Of a stretch of 10,343 bases of DNA, positions 1 through 6,613 are shown piece after piece. Position 1 is the first letter of the stretch, and each line of letters begins with the position of its first letter. The position numbers and the translations under genes were made by a program. The DNA is taken from contig MU646832.1 of assembly GCA_026770585.1 (NCBI GenBank), positions 289,730 through 300,072 on the forward strand. Direction: 5' to 3'. A model generated the notes under the pieces. That model saw only the letters and a list, made by a program, of their open reading frames with translations. It was not told where the DNA came from and searched no databases. Source of the stretch: Baffinella frigidus (lineage: Eukaryota; Cryptophyceae; Cryptomonadales; Baffinellaceae).

Positions 1-239
1 ATCGGCTGGAGCGCGTCGTAGTGCTCCTTGTAGAGGTGGTGGTCGATGTTCTTCACCGAGAGACCGCACTGTCGGCACGTCTCGTCGCTGCGGGAGACGA
101 CGAGCACCTGCTGTGGGGTGATCAGTTGCGTTGCGAGCGCCATGCGCTCGTAGTTTTCGAGCTTGACCGTCATCTCCGCGAGGGAGATGGACGTCGTTTG
201 GAGCGCCGCCGTCCCGATGGCGGCGATGGCGGCGTCTGC
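1..239 (-). CDS. Partial exon, zinc-finger-like protein
   Basis: An open frame on the minus strand runs off the left edge, so the C-terminus is missing. It reads through residues such as SLAEMTVKLENYERMALATQ and then TCRQCGLSVKNIDHHLYKEH. The last part has two Cys as CxxC, followed eight residues later by a His pair and another His after four more residues, the layout of a small Cys/His zinc-binding finger. Nearly every codon ends in G or C, and composition changes sharply upstream of about position 240, so coding here is well supported. The exon start is uncertain: the AG at 240-239 (CCCGCAG) is a plausible splice acceptor, but the frame stays open without a stop to about 516, and the first in-frame ATG I see is near 173. 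I do not recognise the family. A nucleic-acid-binding or transposon-associated role is possible but is inference from the finger only. Confidence 0.65.
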
Positions 240-243
240 TGCG

Positions 244-263
244 GGTCCCGCTCGGGCGGGACC
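244..263. repeat. Small perfect hairpin next to exon
   Basis: GGTCCCGC is followed four bases later by GCGGGACC, an 8-bp perfect stem. On the minus strand it lies just before the proposed acceptor at 240-239, so it would sit at the intron end. It may be chance in GC-rich DNA. Confidence 0.45.
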
Positions 264-327
264 GAAAGTGGACACTTGACTAAAGTGGACGTGACTTGTG
301 TGAAGTCGCTCCGGATACCTAAAGGAC

Positions 328-357
328 CTATCTCTATGTAGGCTATCTCTATGTAGG
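328..357. repeat. 15-bp tandem duplication
   Basis: The unit CTATCTCTATGTAGG is present twice with no mismatch (328-342 and 343-357). It sits directly against the left end of the 101-bp dispersed repeat that follows. Confidence 0.8.
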
Positions 358-457
358 CGATCCGAAAGCAAAAATGCTTTCTCTGCAGTCCTTTCTACGG
401 AAGGGCGTGTCGTTGGGCTATGTTGGGCGAAATTAAAACCTAAAGGACCTAAAGGAC
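357..457 (+). repeat. 101-bp dispersed repeat, copy 1
   Basis: This stretch matches 2849-2949 in the same orientation, with about five mismatches and no net indel. It includes a short stem AAAGCA/TGCTTT and ends in repeated CCTAAAGGAC. No coding or structural role is visible. It is probably an internal part of a mobile or duplicated segment, because the second copy lies inside a proposed TIR element. Confidence 0.85.
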
Positions 458-477
458 TATGTGAGGTGTTATCCCCA

Positions 478-513
478 GACTCATCCCTAGAGACCCTAAA
501 CCCTCAACCCTAC
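478..513 (+). repeat. Telomere-like scrap left of insertion
   Basis: Degenerate CCCTAAA-type repeats (ACCCTAAACCCTCAACCC) end exactly where the TIR element at 514 begins. Similar repeats resume at 1403, so this is the left part of one interstitial telomeric tract split by the element. Confidence 0.75.
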
Positions 514-530
514 AGGGCTTACTCGAAGTT

Positions 531-668
531 AAGGTCACACAATACAAGGTCACACACTCGATCATCCGATGTGGACCTTAATTATTTAAGGTCCGCACAC
601 TGACTGTTTTTTTGTGGACCTTAAATTTAAGGTCACACACACTGACTGCTTTTCGTGTGTGACCTTAC
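531..668. repeat. Left subterminal palindromic repeats
   Basis: Units of about 45 bp have an arm such as AAGGTCCGCACA, a centre CTGACTG plus a T-run, and the inverse arm TGTGGACCTT. Successive units abut through AATTTAAGG. Each unit can form its own hairpin. They mirror the units at 1255-1390 near the other end of the element. Confidence 0.7.
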
Positions 669-1186
669 AAAAGCGACAAAATTTTGGTCTTCAGAGTGCT
701 TACCCCCCCGGAGAATGGAGCTGGCGAATTTTCGGGTCGAAAAAATGTCAACATTTCCCAGGAAAAACTGGGTTCTCGAGTGGTGCAAGTCGAAACATTT
801 CATGTACATGTACTCTACATGTATTCAGTGCAACCCCCAATAAAAAAATCCAAAATCATCGGGACTCGCCGTACAAACTGTGTCTTAAGAAAGCGTGCCT
901 CCTATGCCCTCCGCCCTGCTCTTCCCTCGTCATGGGTTCATTCTCCCACGAGTCCCCGATTGTGGACATTCACATGGTCAAAACCCGCCTCGGGACCGGA
1001 GTTCCCCGCTCCCCTGAATCCATGCACCAACCTAAAGGACCAATGCTGTCTCTATGCCCCCCCTCATTTCCCTCGCAACCAACCTGTTCTGGCTACCTAC
1101 AGTGGACAGTACTTCCTCTCTCTCTCTTTCTCCTTCCTCCTCCGCACACACTCGTCGTTCGTACACACTCGTCGTTCGCGAACCTA

Positions 1187-1390
1187 GGTGAATTTAAGGT
1201 CATTCGCGAACCCAGGTCCGCACACACTCGTCGTTCGCGAACCTTGCTGAATTTAAGGTCATTTAAGGTCACACACTGACTGCTTTTTTGTGGACCTTAA
1301 ATTTGAGGTCACACACACTGACTGCTTTTCTGTGGACCTTAAATTTAAGGTCACACACACTGACTGCTCAAAAGTGTGTGACCTTAACTT
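1187..1390. repeat. Right subterminal palindromic repeats
   Basis: At least three units repeat ACACACTGACTGCTTTT between AAGGTCAC and TGGACCTT arms, preceded by two diverged units with TCGTTCGCGAACC. Subterminal repeats of this sort in DNA transposons often bind transposase. Here that role is inference. Confidence 0.7.
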
Positions 1391-1402
1391 CGAGTAAGCC
1401 CT

Positions 1403-1838
1403 TTACACCCTGCACCCTGCACCCTTCAACCTAACCCTGAATCATAAATCCCACACCCTAAAACCATAAAGCCTAATGCCTACAGCCTAAACCCAAAACC
1501 CTGAACCCCAAAACCTCAAACCTGACCCCCAATCCCTAAACCATAAACATTAAACCCTAAACCCCAAACCCTGAAACCCCACACCCCAAACCCTAAACTC
1601 TGAACCCTCAACCCCACACCCTCAACCCTACACCCTGCACCCTGCACTCTGCACCCTGCACACTAAACCCTCAACCCTAAACTCTAAGCCCTAAACCCTA
1701 AACCCTAAGCCTTCAACCCTAAACCCCTCACCCCAAACCCTAAACCCTAAATCCTGAACCCTAAAGCCCAAACTCCACACCCAAAAACCCAAACTCTAAA
1801 CTCCCAACCCCAAACCCCAAACCCTTGACCGTAAATCA
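1403..1838 (+). repeat. Degenerate telomeric array, C-rich strand
   Basis: More than 430 bp of CCCTAAA and close variants (CCCTGAA, CCCCAAA, CCCTCAA, CCCTGCA). CCCTAAA is the complement of the plant/algal-type telomere repeat. The degeneracy indicates an old internal tract rather than an active chromosome end. The C-rich strand reads left to right, as at the left end of a chromosome. Confidence 0.9.
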
Positions 1839-1899
1839 TAAAACACATTCCCGGTCAACTTCCCGCGTGCTCGGAGAAAGCGCACGGTTTGAGATTGAT

Positions 1900-2008
1900 C
1901 CACTTACGGCGTGACAAGTGGACCATTTATGGCGTGACAAGTAGACCACTTACGGCGTGACAAGTGGACCACTTATGGCGTGACAAGTAGACTACTTATG
2001 GCGTGACA
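1900..2008 (+). repeat. 23-bp tandem repeat, alternating variants
   Basis: There are 4.7 units starting at 1900, 1923, 1946, 1969 and 1992. Units contain GGCGTGACAAGT. Units 1 and 3 carry TTACGG and end GTGGA; units 2 and 4 carry TTATGG and end GTAGA, giving a 46-bp higher-order period. In most units CCACTT pairs with AAGTGG, so each can form a small hairpin. No promoter or gene is apparent beside it. Confidence 0.9.
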
Positions 2009-2117
2009 TCGTTCGTGCTGCTGTATGACGTTCATTAAAGCTCCATAAGCTCCATAACAAGTGGGCCGCACTCAGTGGATCTATCGGCCTTGGTGCATCG
2101 CAAGCGTCGAGCAGCGT

Positions 2118-2180
2118 CAGCGTTTTCCTAACAGGAAAATTCCCTTACAGGAAAATTTAAGAAAACTGAGGAAAACGCTG
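2118..2180. repeat. 12-bp inverted repeat with inner stems
   Basis: CAGCGTTTTCCT (2118-2129) pairs perfectly with AGGAAAACGCTG (2169-2180). The 39-bp loop contains two more AGGAAAA copies that could pair with the left arm instead. It is a small foldback with no detectable target duplication. Confidence 0.75.
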
Positions 2181-2317
2181 GGTGCAGATGCACGGGAACT
2201 CGTGAAGTCGAGCACTTGAGGCTGTACACAAAAAGCGCCCCTGTACCGAGAGGCGCTCTCACATGCGCAGAACCCTTGTCTATTGCGGACAGCCGGGCAG
2301 ACATAGCACTGCATGCA

Positions 2318-2436
2318 CAGGGGCGCCTCGCGCATGAGAAAGCGCCACCCCCTGGCCCCTGCAGCAAGCCCATGTCCAGGGCCATATGATGATCCTAGGG
2401 GGAGGGAGGGGCTTTCTCATGAGCGAGGTACTCATG
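2318..2436. mobile_element. CAGGGGT-family hairpin MITE, copy A
   Basis: A 119-bp foldback. The left end CAGGGGCGCCTCG leads into CATGAGAAAGC, and the right arm GCTTTCTCATGAG leads to the end GCGAGGTACTCATG. It is flanked by CA on the left and TA on the right. The core AGGGCCATATGATGATCCTAG is a diverged version of the core in copies B and C. There is no coding capacity. The mismatched flanks and end changes suggest an older copy. Confidence 0.75.
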
Positions 2437-2468
2437 TACCGGCGGTGTGTTTTATTAATTTCGAGGTA

Positions 2469-3009
2469 GAGGGGTGACTCGCGAATATGGAGGAGGGCTA
2501 GGAAGGAAGTGTTGCTCTGAATAAAGAGACCATTGACTCGTGACTGAAAACACCAAACCCAACCGTTTTCCATGTACATGCGCGTTTTCTTCAAGTTTAG
2601 AACACGCACACCGACCGGAATTGTGTGTTTTGTCGTCTTCAGAAAAACACACCGAAGGGGCCCCCTCATTTTTCTTATTTTTTCTTAATTTAAGAATACG
2701 TACACCGAACGATGTCGAAGCACACGTGTTCTTGTGCTCAGATACCCCTATACATTGGTCTATCAAATACAAGACCCTCCCCCCCCCCACCCCACGAGCA
2801 CCCTGGGAACAGAGGGAGATTCCTAGCCTCTGCACTGGAGAGCTAAACGCGATCCGAAAGCAAAAATGCTTTCTCTGCAGTCCTTTCTACGGAAGGGCGT
2901 GTCGTTGGCATATGTTGGGAGCATTTAAAACCTAAAGGACCTAAAGGACCTAGGACAGGGCCATAGGGGGGTGCGGGTTCTTGTATTCGAGATAAATCTC
3001 GTACCCCTG
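2469..3009. mobile_element. Possible 541-bp CAGGGGT-end element
   Basis: The left end GAGGGGTGACTCG follows TA at 2467. A right end CTCGTACCCCTG finishes at 3009. The arms match over only about 20 bp with gaps, so the pairing is tentative. The interior has palindromic units built like those in the 514-1402 element, for example AAGAATACGT ... ACGTGTTCTT around CACCGAACG (2691-2732), and the second 101-bp dispersed repeat. ORFs on both strands between 2280 and 2935 follow the repeats and show no coding composition, so I call no gene. Confidence 0.4.
2849..2949 (+). repeat. 101-bp dispersed repeat, copy 2
   Basis: About 95% identical to 357-457 without indels. The differences cluster in the right third. 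After the shared CCTAAAGGACC the two copies diverge at once, which marks a real repeat boundary. Confidence 0.85.
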
Positions 3010-3049
3010 AAAGGACTGCGGCCATGCCCGTGAAGTGAGCTTCAATTTA

Positions 3050-3225
3050 CAGGGGTACCTCGCTCATAAGAAACCGCCCCCCCGCTAGGACCCTACAGTA
3101 GGGCTATGTTTAGGGCCCTATGGGGTTCCTAGAGGGGTGGCGCTTTCTTATGAGCGAGGTAGATCTACCGCGCTGCATCGTCGTAGATCTAGCAGCGGCC
3201 GTTTCTCATGAGCGAGGTACCCCTG
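3050..3225. mobile_element. CAGGGGT-family hairpin MITE, copy B
   Basis: The left end CAGGGGTACCTCGCTCATAA and the right arm TTCTTATGAGCGAGG form a hairpin around the core ACCCTACAGTAGGGC. TA flanks both outer ends (3048-3049 and 3226-3227). The right end is present twice: an inner one stops at 3161 without the terminal CCCCTG, and a 64-bp addition then repeats TTCTCATGAGCGAGGTA and supplies the true terminus. The addition carries its own stem TAGATCTAC/GTAGATCTA. This looks like a rearranged or nested copy. Confidence 0.8.
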
Positions 3226-3300
3226 TACTCGCTCCGGACGAGCGCCGCGTCCCACACCCTGCCTCCCTCACCCGCACCACTCTCGAGCTCCAGCTACATA

Positions 3301-3401
3301 TCCCATAAGTGGCGAGCGGGCCACATTTGAACCCCAGCATGTCGTAGGCCCCTACATAGGCCGAAGTTGCAGTAGGCTAGATGTGCTCGCCACTTGAGGG
3401 A
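3301..3401. mobile_element. TCCC-family 101-bp MITE, copy 1
   Basis: The ends TCCCATAAGTGGCGAGC and GCTCGCCACTTGAGGGA pair over 17 bp with two mismatches. TA lies directly outside each end (3299-3300 and 3402-3403). It is the same length as the copy at 6937-7037, although the interiors differ. The core includes TAGGCCCCTACATAGG, related to the core in the CAGGGGT family. It is non-coding. Confidence 0.8.
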
Positions 3402-3442
3402 TACGCAGCGCCACCCGGACCGGAACTGCGCACCTTGATGCA

Positions 3443-3837
3443 CAGGGGTTACTCGCGATAAAGGACACACGATTTAATGAAACACACCGGATTTTGAAGT
3501 GGGGACCTCAATAAATCAAGGACCGGAACCGACTGGGGTTTGCCTGCACTCCTTAATTTAAGTACCGCCACCGACCGGTTTTCGCAGGACCTTAGTTTCA
3601 TTGGGAAACCCACGGAAAGTTCGGTAGTTTCCCTACGGATTTAGGTAGGACCTACCTACCGTAGGCCGTAGGGCTCCTAGGACCAAAATGTCCTAGGATT
3701 TTGGCCTACGGTAGGAGGTCCTAGGCAATGCCGTAGGAGAAACTACCGAACTTTCCGTGGGTTTTACGACTAAGTTTGCTCAGGACCCCGATCGACCGGC
3801 CTCAGAGGAGCGTGTCCTTACTCGCGAGTAACCCCTG
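3443..3837. mobile_element. CAGGGGT-family element E, 395 bp
   Basis: The left end CAGGGGTTACTCGCGATAAA pairs with the right end TTACTCGCGAGTAACCCCTG, and the pairing extends through AGGACAC. The dinucleotide CA flanks both sides. It carries a separate perfect-armed hairpin (3606-3764), and left of that palindromic units with CCGACYGG centres like those at 514-1402. Its right flank CA is immediately followed by another CAGGGGT end at 3840, so two family ends abut. Confidence 0.75.
3606..3764. mobile_element. Foldback element H inside E
   Basis: AAACCCACGGAAAGTTCGGT at 3606 pairs with its complement ending at 3764; the arms run 33-34 bp with a single one-base indel. The interior 3691-3737 (TCCTAGGATTTTGGCCTACG and onward) matches 7504-7552 of another foldback whose arms are unrelated. 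No clear target duplication is visible. The whole structure is a near-continuous palindrome of about 159 bp. Confidence 0.85.
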
Positions 3838-3839
3838 CA

Positions 3840-3870
3840 CAGGGGTGTCTCGAATACGAGACCCCGCCGA
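3840..3870 (+). repeat. Solo CAGGGGT-family end
   Basis: CAGGGGTGTCTCGAATACGAG begins right after the CA that ends element E. It resembles, in inverse orientation, the end at 2980-3009 (CTCGAATAC then A/GAGA). No well-paired partner is found to the right; the nearest inward-facing end is at 5671-5693, with arms that do not match beyond the first 13 bp. Confidence 0.5.
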
Positions 3871-4009
3871 CCCCCGTAAGACCACCGCAGAGCAGGCCTC
3901 CAGCTGAGCTCCCTCGCTCGGCCTCGAACCCCCGGGTTGTGAGGAGGGCCGCCCCTGTGCCCCGCGTTTTGCCTGTCTCACGCGCCATTCCTGACGCGGT
4001 CTTGCCGGG

Positions 4010-4106
4010 TCACTTCCAGTGGGTGGGCTCACTGTCGAAGAGGATCGCGGGGTTCGCAGGGCTGGAAACCACGAAATTGATCAAGTCCTGGAAGCCGGGA
4101 GCGTCC
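4010..4106 (-). CDS. Terminal exon of unidentified protein
   Basis: On the minus strand the acceptor TTGCACTGCAG is followed by 97 bp that read as residues beginning DAPGFQDLINFVVSSPANPA and ending in FDSEPTHWK plus TGA. Third positions are mostly G or C, and the peptide has ordinary globular-protein composition. The exon starts with one base completing a codon. That matches the two bases left over at the end of the Rossmann exon (4652-4722), so the two could splice together directly or through further exons of compatible phase. I do not recognise the C-terminal sequence. The stretch between 4107 and 4651 has several CTGCAG-type acceptors but no convincing intervening exon. Confidence 0.55.
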
Positions 4107-4651
4107 CTGCAGTGCAACGGCCCGGGAGGTCAGGAGCATGCGGGAGGGGGGTTGGTGGGGTGTGCGCGGCTGTGCAATCAAGCCACGGGCATGAAAACGC
4201 TGGCTGGAGAGGGAAGCTGTAACTGCAAGTAGCTTGCTTGGCAGCGATTGACAAAAGAGGTACCGTGCTTGATAGGAGGTGAAAAATGACTGCAGTACTG
4301 ATTGAGCTCGGGCCTAAATGTCGCGCAGACTTGGGGACTGGGGTGGACGATCTGGTCAATCCGGCGGTCGGGGCTTGCCGGAGCTCAAGCCCCCACACCA
4401 GCCAATTCCAGCTGAATTCTAGCTCGTTGGAATCTCTCTCGTTTGATGTGATTTCGGGTCCAACAGACTGCAGATGCTGCTTCATCTCGCACTCTCGCGT
4501 CCGCAGCCAAACACTGCACAGGTGCGCACCGGCACACCTCGCCCAACCCAGACACTGCCTGATGGCCTTTGAAGAACGGACCAGCCAAGAAACATGCAGG
4601 AGAGGGAAGGTGGGTAGAAGGAAGACGGCTGGTTCCGAGCGGGGCTCTTAC

Positions 4652-4722
4652 TTGGCAACCTGGTACCCGACCGTGCCGGTTCCTCCAAGCACCAAAACGT
4701 TCGAGACCACAACGAACTCCAT
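4652..4722 (-). CDS. Rossmann NAD(P)-binding N-terminal exon
   Basis: ATG at 4722 (minus strand) opens MEFVVVSN and then VLVLGGTGTVGYQVA, and the exon ends at a GTAAGAG donor inside a Lys codon. The beta-strand followed by GGTGTVG is the GxxGxxG dinucleotide-binding turn of extended or atypical short-chain dehydrogenases and NmrA-like proteins; the family is known to use NAD(P)H. An oxidoreductase or reductase-like regulator is therefore likely, but substrate and compartment are not visible. Only about 24 residues are in this exon, against roughly 250-350 for a whole protein, and no exon with the rest of the fold can be found downstream. The gene is therefore truncated, a pseudogene, or split by introns I cannot resolve. 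The ATG may be internal if upstream exons belong to the same gene. Confidence 0.6.
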
Positions 4723-4789
4723 GGTCGAGGACGGGGGTTGCGGCAGAGCAAGACCAACGCCCGACGCCCACCTCGATTTTAAAATCCTA

Positions 4790-4942
4790 AAACTCGTTGT
4801 AGCCGAGGAGGCAGCTTGGCAGGCGAGCAGCTGTTCCTTGAGCACCATGCCTTTCATGGCGCCTATAATGCTGCTGGCCGCCCTCATCCCCATCGGGGGC
4901 ATGTTGGCGATGCAGGCGGACCACGACACCAGGTGCGCTTCC
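4790..4942 (-). CDS. Possible exon, strand ambiguous
   Basis: The minus strand after an acceptor TCATTGACAG reads EAHLVSWSACIANMPPMGMR and continues through MKGMVLKEQLLACQ with high third-position GC. The plus strand is also open and GC3-rich, giving a hydrophobic MAPIMLLAALIPIGGMLAM with a GT donor after GACACCAG. Both cannot be real. The minus strand is preferred because both clear neighbouring exons are on it, but its phase (one leading base) does not match the proposed 5296 donor. Confidence 0.35.
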
Positions 4943-4974
4943 CTGTCAATGAGAGGTTTTTGGAGTGGGCGGCA

Positions 4975-5290
4975 TCGCAGTGCTGGGGAGAGCTGGGGAG
5001 AGCTGTGCAAACGCTGCCCGGTGCTGGGGCAGTGCTTGGCAGAGAAGCCTCTGCCCAGATCTTCAAGCACGGTGCATCCTCTTCCCATCCCTGCACCCTT
5101 TCATCCTCAGTGCTGGCTGGGGAGAGCTGGGCAGAGGTTTCCCAGCCTAGGGCTGGGCAGTGCTTTCCAGCTGAGTATAGGCTGGGCAGTGCTGGGCAGT
5201 GCTGGGCAGTGCCGGGAAAAGGCTGCCACGTGCTGAGCAGAGCTGGCTGCCTAGATCTTCCCAGCTCTCCCCAGCAGTGCCCAGCTCAGC
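4975..5290. repeat. Degenerate GCTGGG minisatellite
   Basis: Short repeats of GCTGGGCAGT, GCTGGGGAGA and relatives fill the stretch; GCTGGGCAGT is exactly tandem three times at 5181-5210. Toward 5260-5290 the complementary CCCAGCTCTCCCCAGC appears, so the right part is inverted relative to the left. On the minus strand it would be an intron between possible exons. The long plus- and minus-strand ORFs here are products of the repeat. Confidence 0.7.
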
Positions 5291-5295
5291 CATAC

Positions 5296-5469
5296 CGCTT
5301 CGCATTGGGGGCTGCGCCGCTTGGGTCGCAGTTCCAGGTTGGGGGCTGCGCTGGAGCTTCCGCCAAGGTACTGGGCATACTGACGCCTGATCCTCTCGTT
5401 GCGCAGGGGCGGCACGAACTTCAGGTCGCCGCTTGAACATGAGGCGGAGCAGGTCAGGACACGCAACAT
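5296..5469 (-). CDS. Possible first coding exon
   Basis: From ATG at 5469 (minus strand) the frame reads MLRVLTCSASCSSGDLK and then FVPPLRNERIRRQYAQYLGG, and ends near CEA before GTATGG at 5295. Codons from GDLK onward almost all end in G or C, which the other frames do not show, so this is a good exon candidate. The Cys/Ser-rich start with few acidic residues would suit an organelle-targeting peptide, but that is weak inference. The donor is poor and the splice phase to 4942 does not fit, so the right boundary is uncertain. It may be the first exon of the gene containing the Rossmann exon. The protein is not recognised. Confidence 0.45.
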
Positions 5470-5670
5470 CAACGAGGCCAGGGGGCGGAGCCAAGTGCTC
5501 GATGCCCCGGGTTGGCAGCAGGACCCGAGCCGGGTAGATTTCTAGTCACAGAGTTCTGTTGTTGGCGGGTGGAGGTTGGGGCGACGCGGCGGGGCGGGTG
5601 ATAAGTAAAGTGTAGTGTACCAAAACCTTCTCTGCGCCTGTCGTTTGATTTGTCCTGTCTGTACGCTGGT
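5470..5670. other. Non-coding flank, nothing recognised
   Basis: GC-rich DNA upstream (minus strand) of the proposed first exon. It could hold that gene's promoter, but no TATA-like or initiator element stands out. ORFs crossing it lack coding composition. Confidence 0.3.
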
Positions 5671-5693
5671 TTCTTACGAGCGAGGTACCCCTG
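5671..5693 (-). repeat. Solo CAGGGGT-family end, TA-flanked
   Basis: TTTCTTACGAGCGAGG followed by TACCCCTG and TA is an intact right end almost identical to that of copy B. No matching left arm lies within a few hundred bases upstream. It is either a broken copy or the partner of the end at 3840. Confidence 0.65.
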
Positions 5694-5906
5694 TACCCCC
5701 CTCCCACGCGAGCGAACGCCTTCACTACAGTGAGCCTCTGACGCGTGGTCCATGCGAGGCGTTCTCTCTTCATTGCACTGAGACTCAACGACGTGTGACT
5801 CTCACTGCAGCGAGAAGAGTGCGTGTGCGACTCACATCAAAATGAAAAACCAGATTTGTCATCAAACGCACAGAGAAAATCTGCTTCTATTACGAAAGGT
5901 GCGTTC

Positions 5907-5940
5907 ATGACGAAAACAAAAAAAACGCGCGTTTCGTCAT
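5907..5940. repeat. Small foldback, ATGACGAAA stem
   Basis: ATGACGAAA at 5907 pairs with TTTCGTCAT ending at 5940, separated by an A-rich loop. It lies just before the decayed exon word at 5961. No target duplication is visible. Confidence 0.55.
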
Positions 5941-5977
5941 AATTGCCGTGATTGGCAATCACGCGTCGTCCATGGTA

Positions 5978-6094
5978 CAGGGGTACCTCGATTACAAGAA
6001 AACGCCTCCCCGTAGGACCCTACAGTAGGGCTATGCCTAGGGCCCTATGGTCGTCCTAGGGGGGTGACGTTTTCTTGTAATCGAGGTATCCCTG
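5978..6094. mobile_element. CAGGGGT-family hairpin MITE, copy C
   Basis: A 117-bp element. The ends CAGGGGTACCTCGATTACAA and TTGTAATCGAGGTATCCCTG form long arms with GAAAACG/CGTTTTC, around the core ACCCTACAGTAGGGC. TA occurs at 5976-5977 and 6095-6096. The flanks CGTCGTCCATGG and AGGCGGAGCATGACGTC rejoin to give the uninserted sequence seen at 6733-6760, apart from the TA. This is the cleanest copy of the family. Confidence 0.9.
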
Positions 6095-6276
6095 TAAGGC
6101 GGAGCATGACGTCCGGACCTGTTGGCTTCAATCTGTACATGCAACACACGCAAGTTTGTCTCTTCGCTGCAGCGAGGCCCACCCCATCGTCCATTCGTAC
6201 TGTTGCGGTGAGACATTTTCACGCGTCGTCTATGGTGGCCATGTTGGTTTCGTCATGTACAAGTCACGGACACACG

Positions 6277-6459
6277 TTTCTTCCCCGATTGACTTTACAA
6301 GTGATTTTACCGCGGCCGAACATTCTCTCTTCGGACCGATTGACTTTCGATTGCGGGTTTTACGTTTCTTGGGCACTTGTACGAGATGTCGCCCGAAATC
6401 GGGCAGCCTGCGGCGCAAAAAGCCAGATAAAAACACTCGCAAAGTCAATCGGGAAGAAA
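6277..6459. mobile_element. Foldback element, 20-bp arms
   Basis: TTTCTTCCCCGATTGACTTT at 6277 pairs with AAAGTCAATCGGGAAGAAA ending at 6459, with one extra C in the left arm. The interior repeats CGATTGACTTT once more at 6339-6349 and contains a small stem GCCCGA/TCGGGC. It interrupts a decayed EF-hand copy. It is non-coding. Confidence 0.7.
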
Positions 6460-6460
6460 T

Positions 6461-6513
6461 GGTTTCTTCCCGAGTTGGCAGCTGTAGAACCGCTCCCAAC
6501 TCGGGAAGAAACC
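6461..6513. repeat. Perfect 18-bp hairpin
   Basis: GGTTTCTTCCCGAGTTGG pairs perfectly with CCAACTCGGGAAGAAACC around a 17-base loop. It starts one base after the foldback at 6277-6459 and shares TTTCTTCCCGA with that element's arm, so it is probably a related shorter unit. Confidence 0.8.
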
Positions 6514-6567
6514 AATATTCTCCCTCTCTGTTGCAGCGAGACTCACGCATCTCACATTCAGACATTT

Positions 6568-6613
6568 TCACGCGTCGTCCGTGGTGAGGCGGCGCATGAC
6601 GTCAGTGAACTCC
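6568..6613 (-). pseudogene. Duplicate of EF-hand exon end
   Basis: The minus strand reads FTDVMRRLTTDDA and TGA, the same as the genuine exon end FTDVMRRLTMDDA except for one residue and the stop codon used. Upstream, a missing base in the CTCCAGGAG region breaks the frame and the EF-hand loop is absent. It is the best-preserved of the decayed copies. Confidence 0.8.

Larger units (their letters stand above)
514..1402. mobile_element. 889-bp non-autonomous TIR element
   Basis: The ends AGGGCTTACTCGAAGTTAAG at 514 and its reverse complement at 1402 pair perfectly for 28 bp. The element sits inside telomere-like repeats that continue on both sides. TAC occurs at 511-513 and at 1404-1406, but it is offset by one base on the right, so a target duplication is only possible. 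Inside each end are palindromic subterminal repeats. The centre (about 680-1180) contains a pyrimidine-rich CTCTCTCT tract and a short repeated CACACTCGTCGTTCG. Open frames of up to 221 codons cross it, but they translate repeats and overlap in several frames, so no transposase is supported. The superfamily cannot be assigned. Confidence 0.8.

Noticed and set aside
614-1279. 221-codon plus-strand ORF and two overlapping ORFs
   Set aside because: It lies wholly inside the TIR element, translates subterminal repeats and pyrimidine tracts, and three frames are open at once. There is no transposase motif or codon bias.
2117-2935. Several overlapping ORFs of 60-131 codons on both strands
   Set aside because: They follow palindromic repeats and the 101-bp dispersed repeat; composition is not coding-like and strands overlap.
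4107-4651. Middle exons completing the Rossmann protein
   Set aside because: Several CTGCAG acceptors and a 134-codon minus-strand ORF exist, but no stretch combines coding bias, correct phase and recognisable fold residues.
4286-5236. 316-codon plus-strand ORF, longest in the window
   Set aside because: It runs antisense over the Rossmann exon and through the GCTGGG minisatellite; the supported exons are on the other strand.
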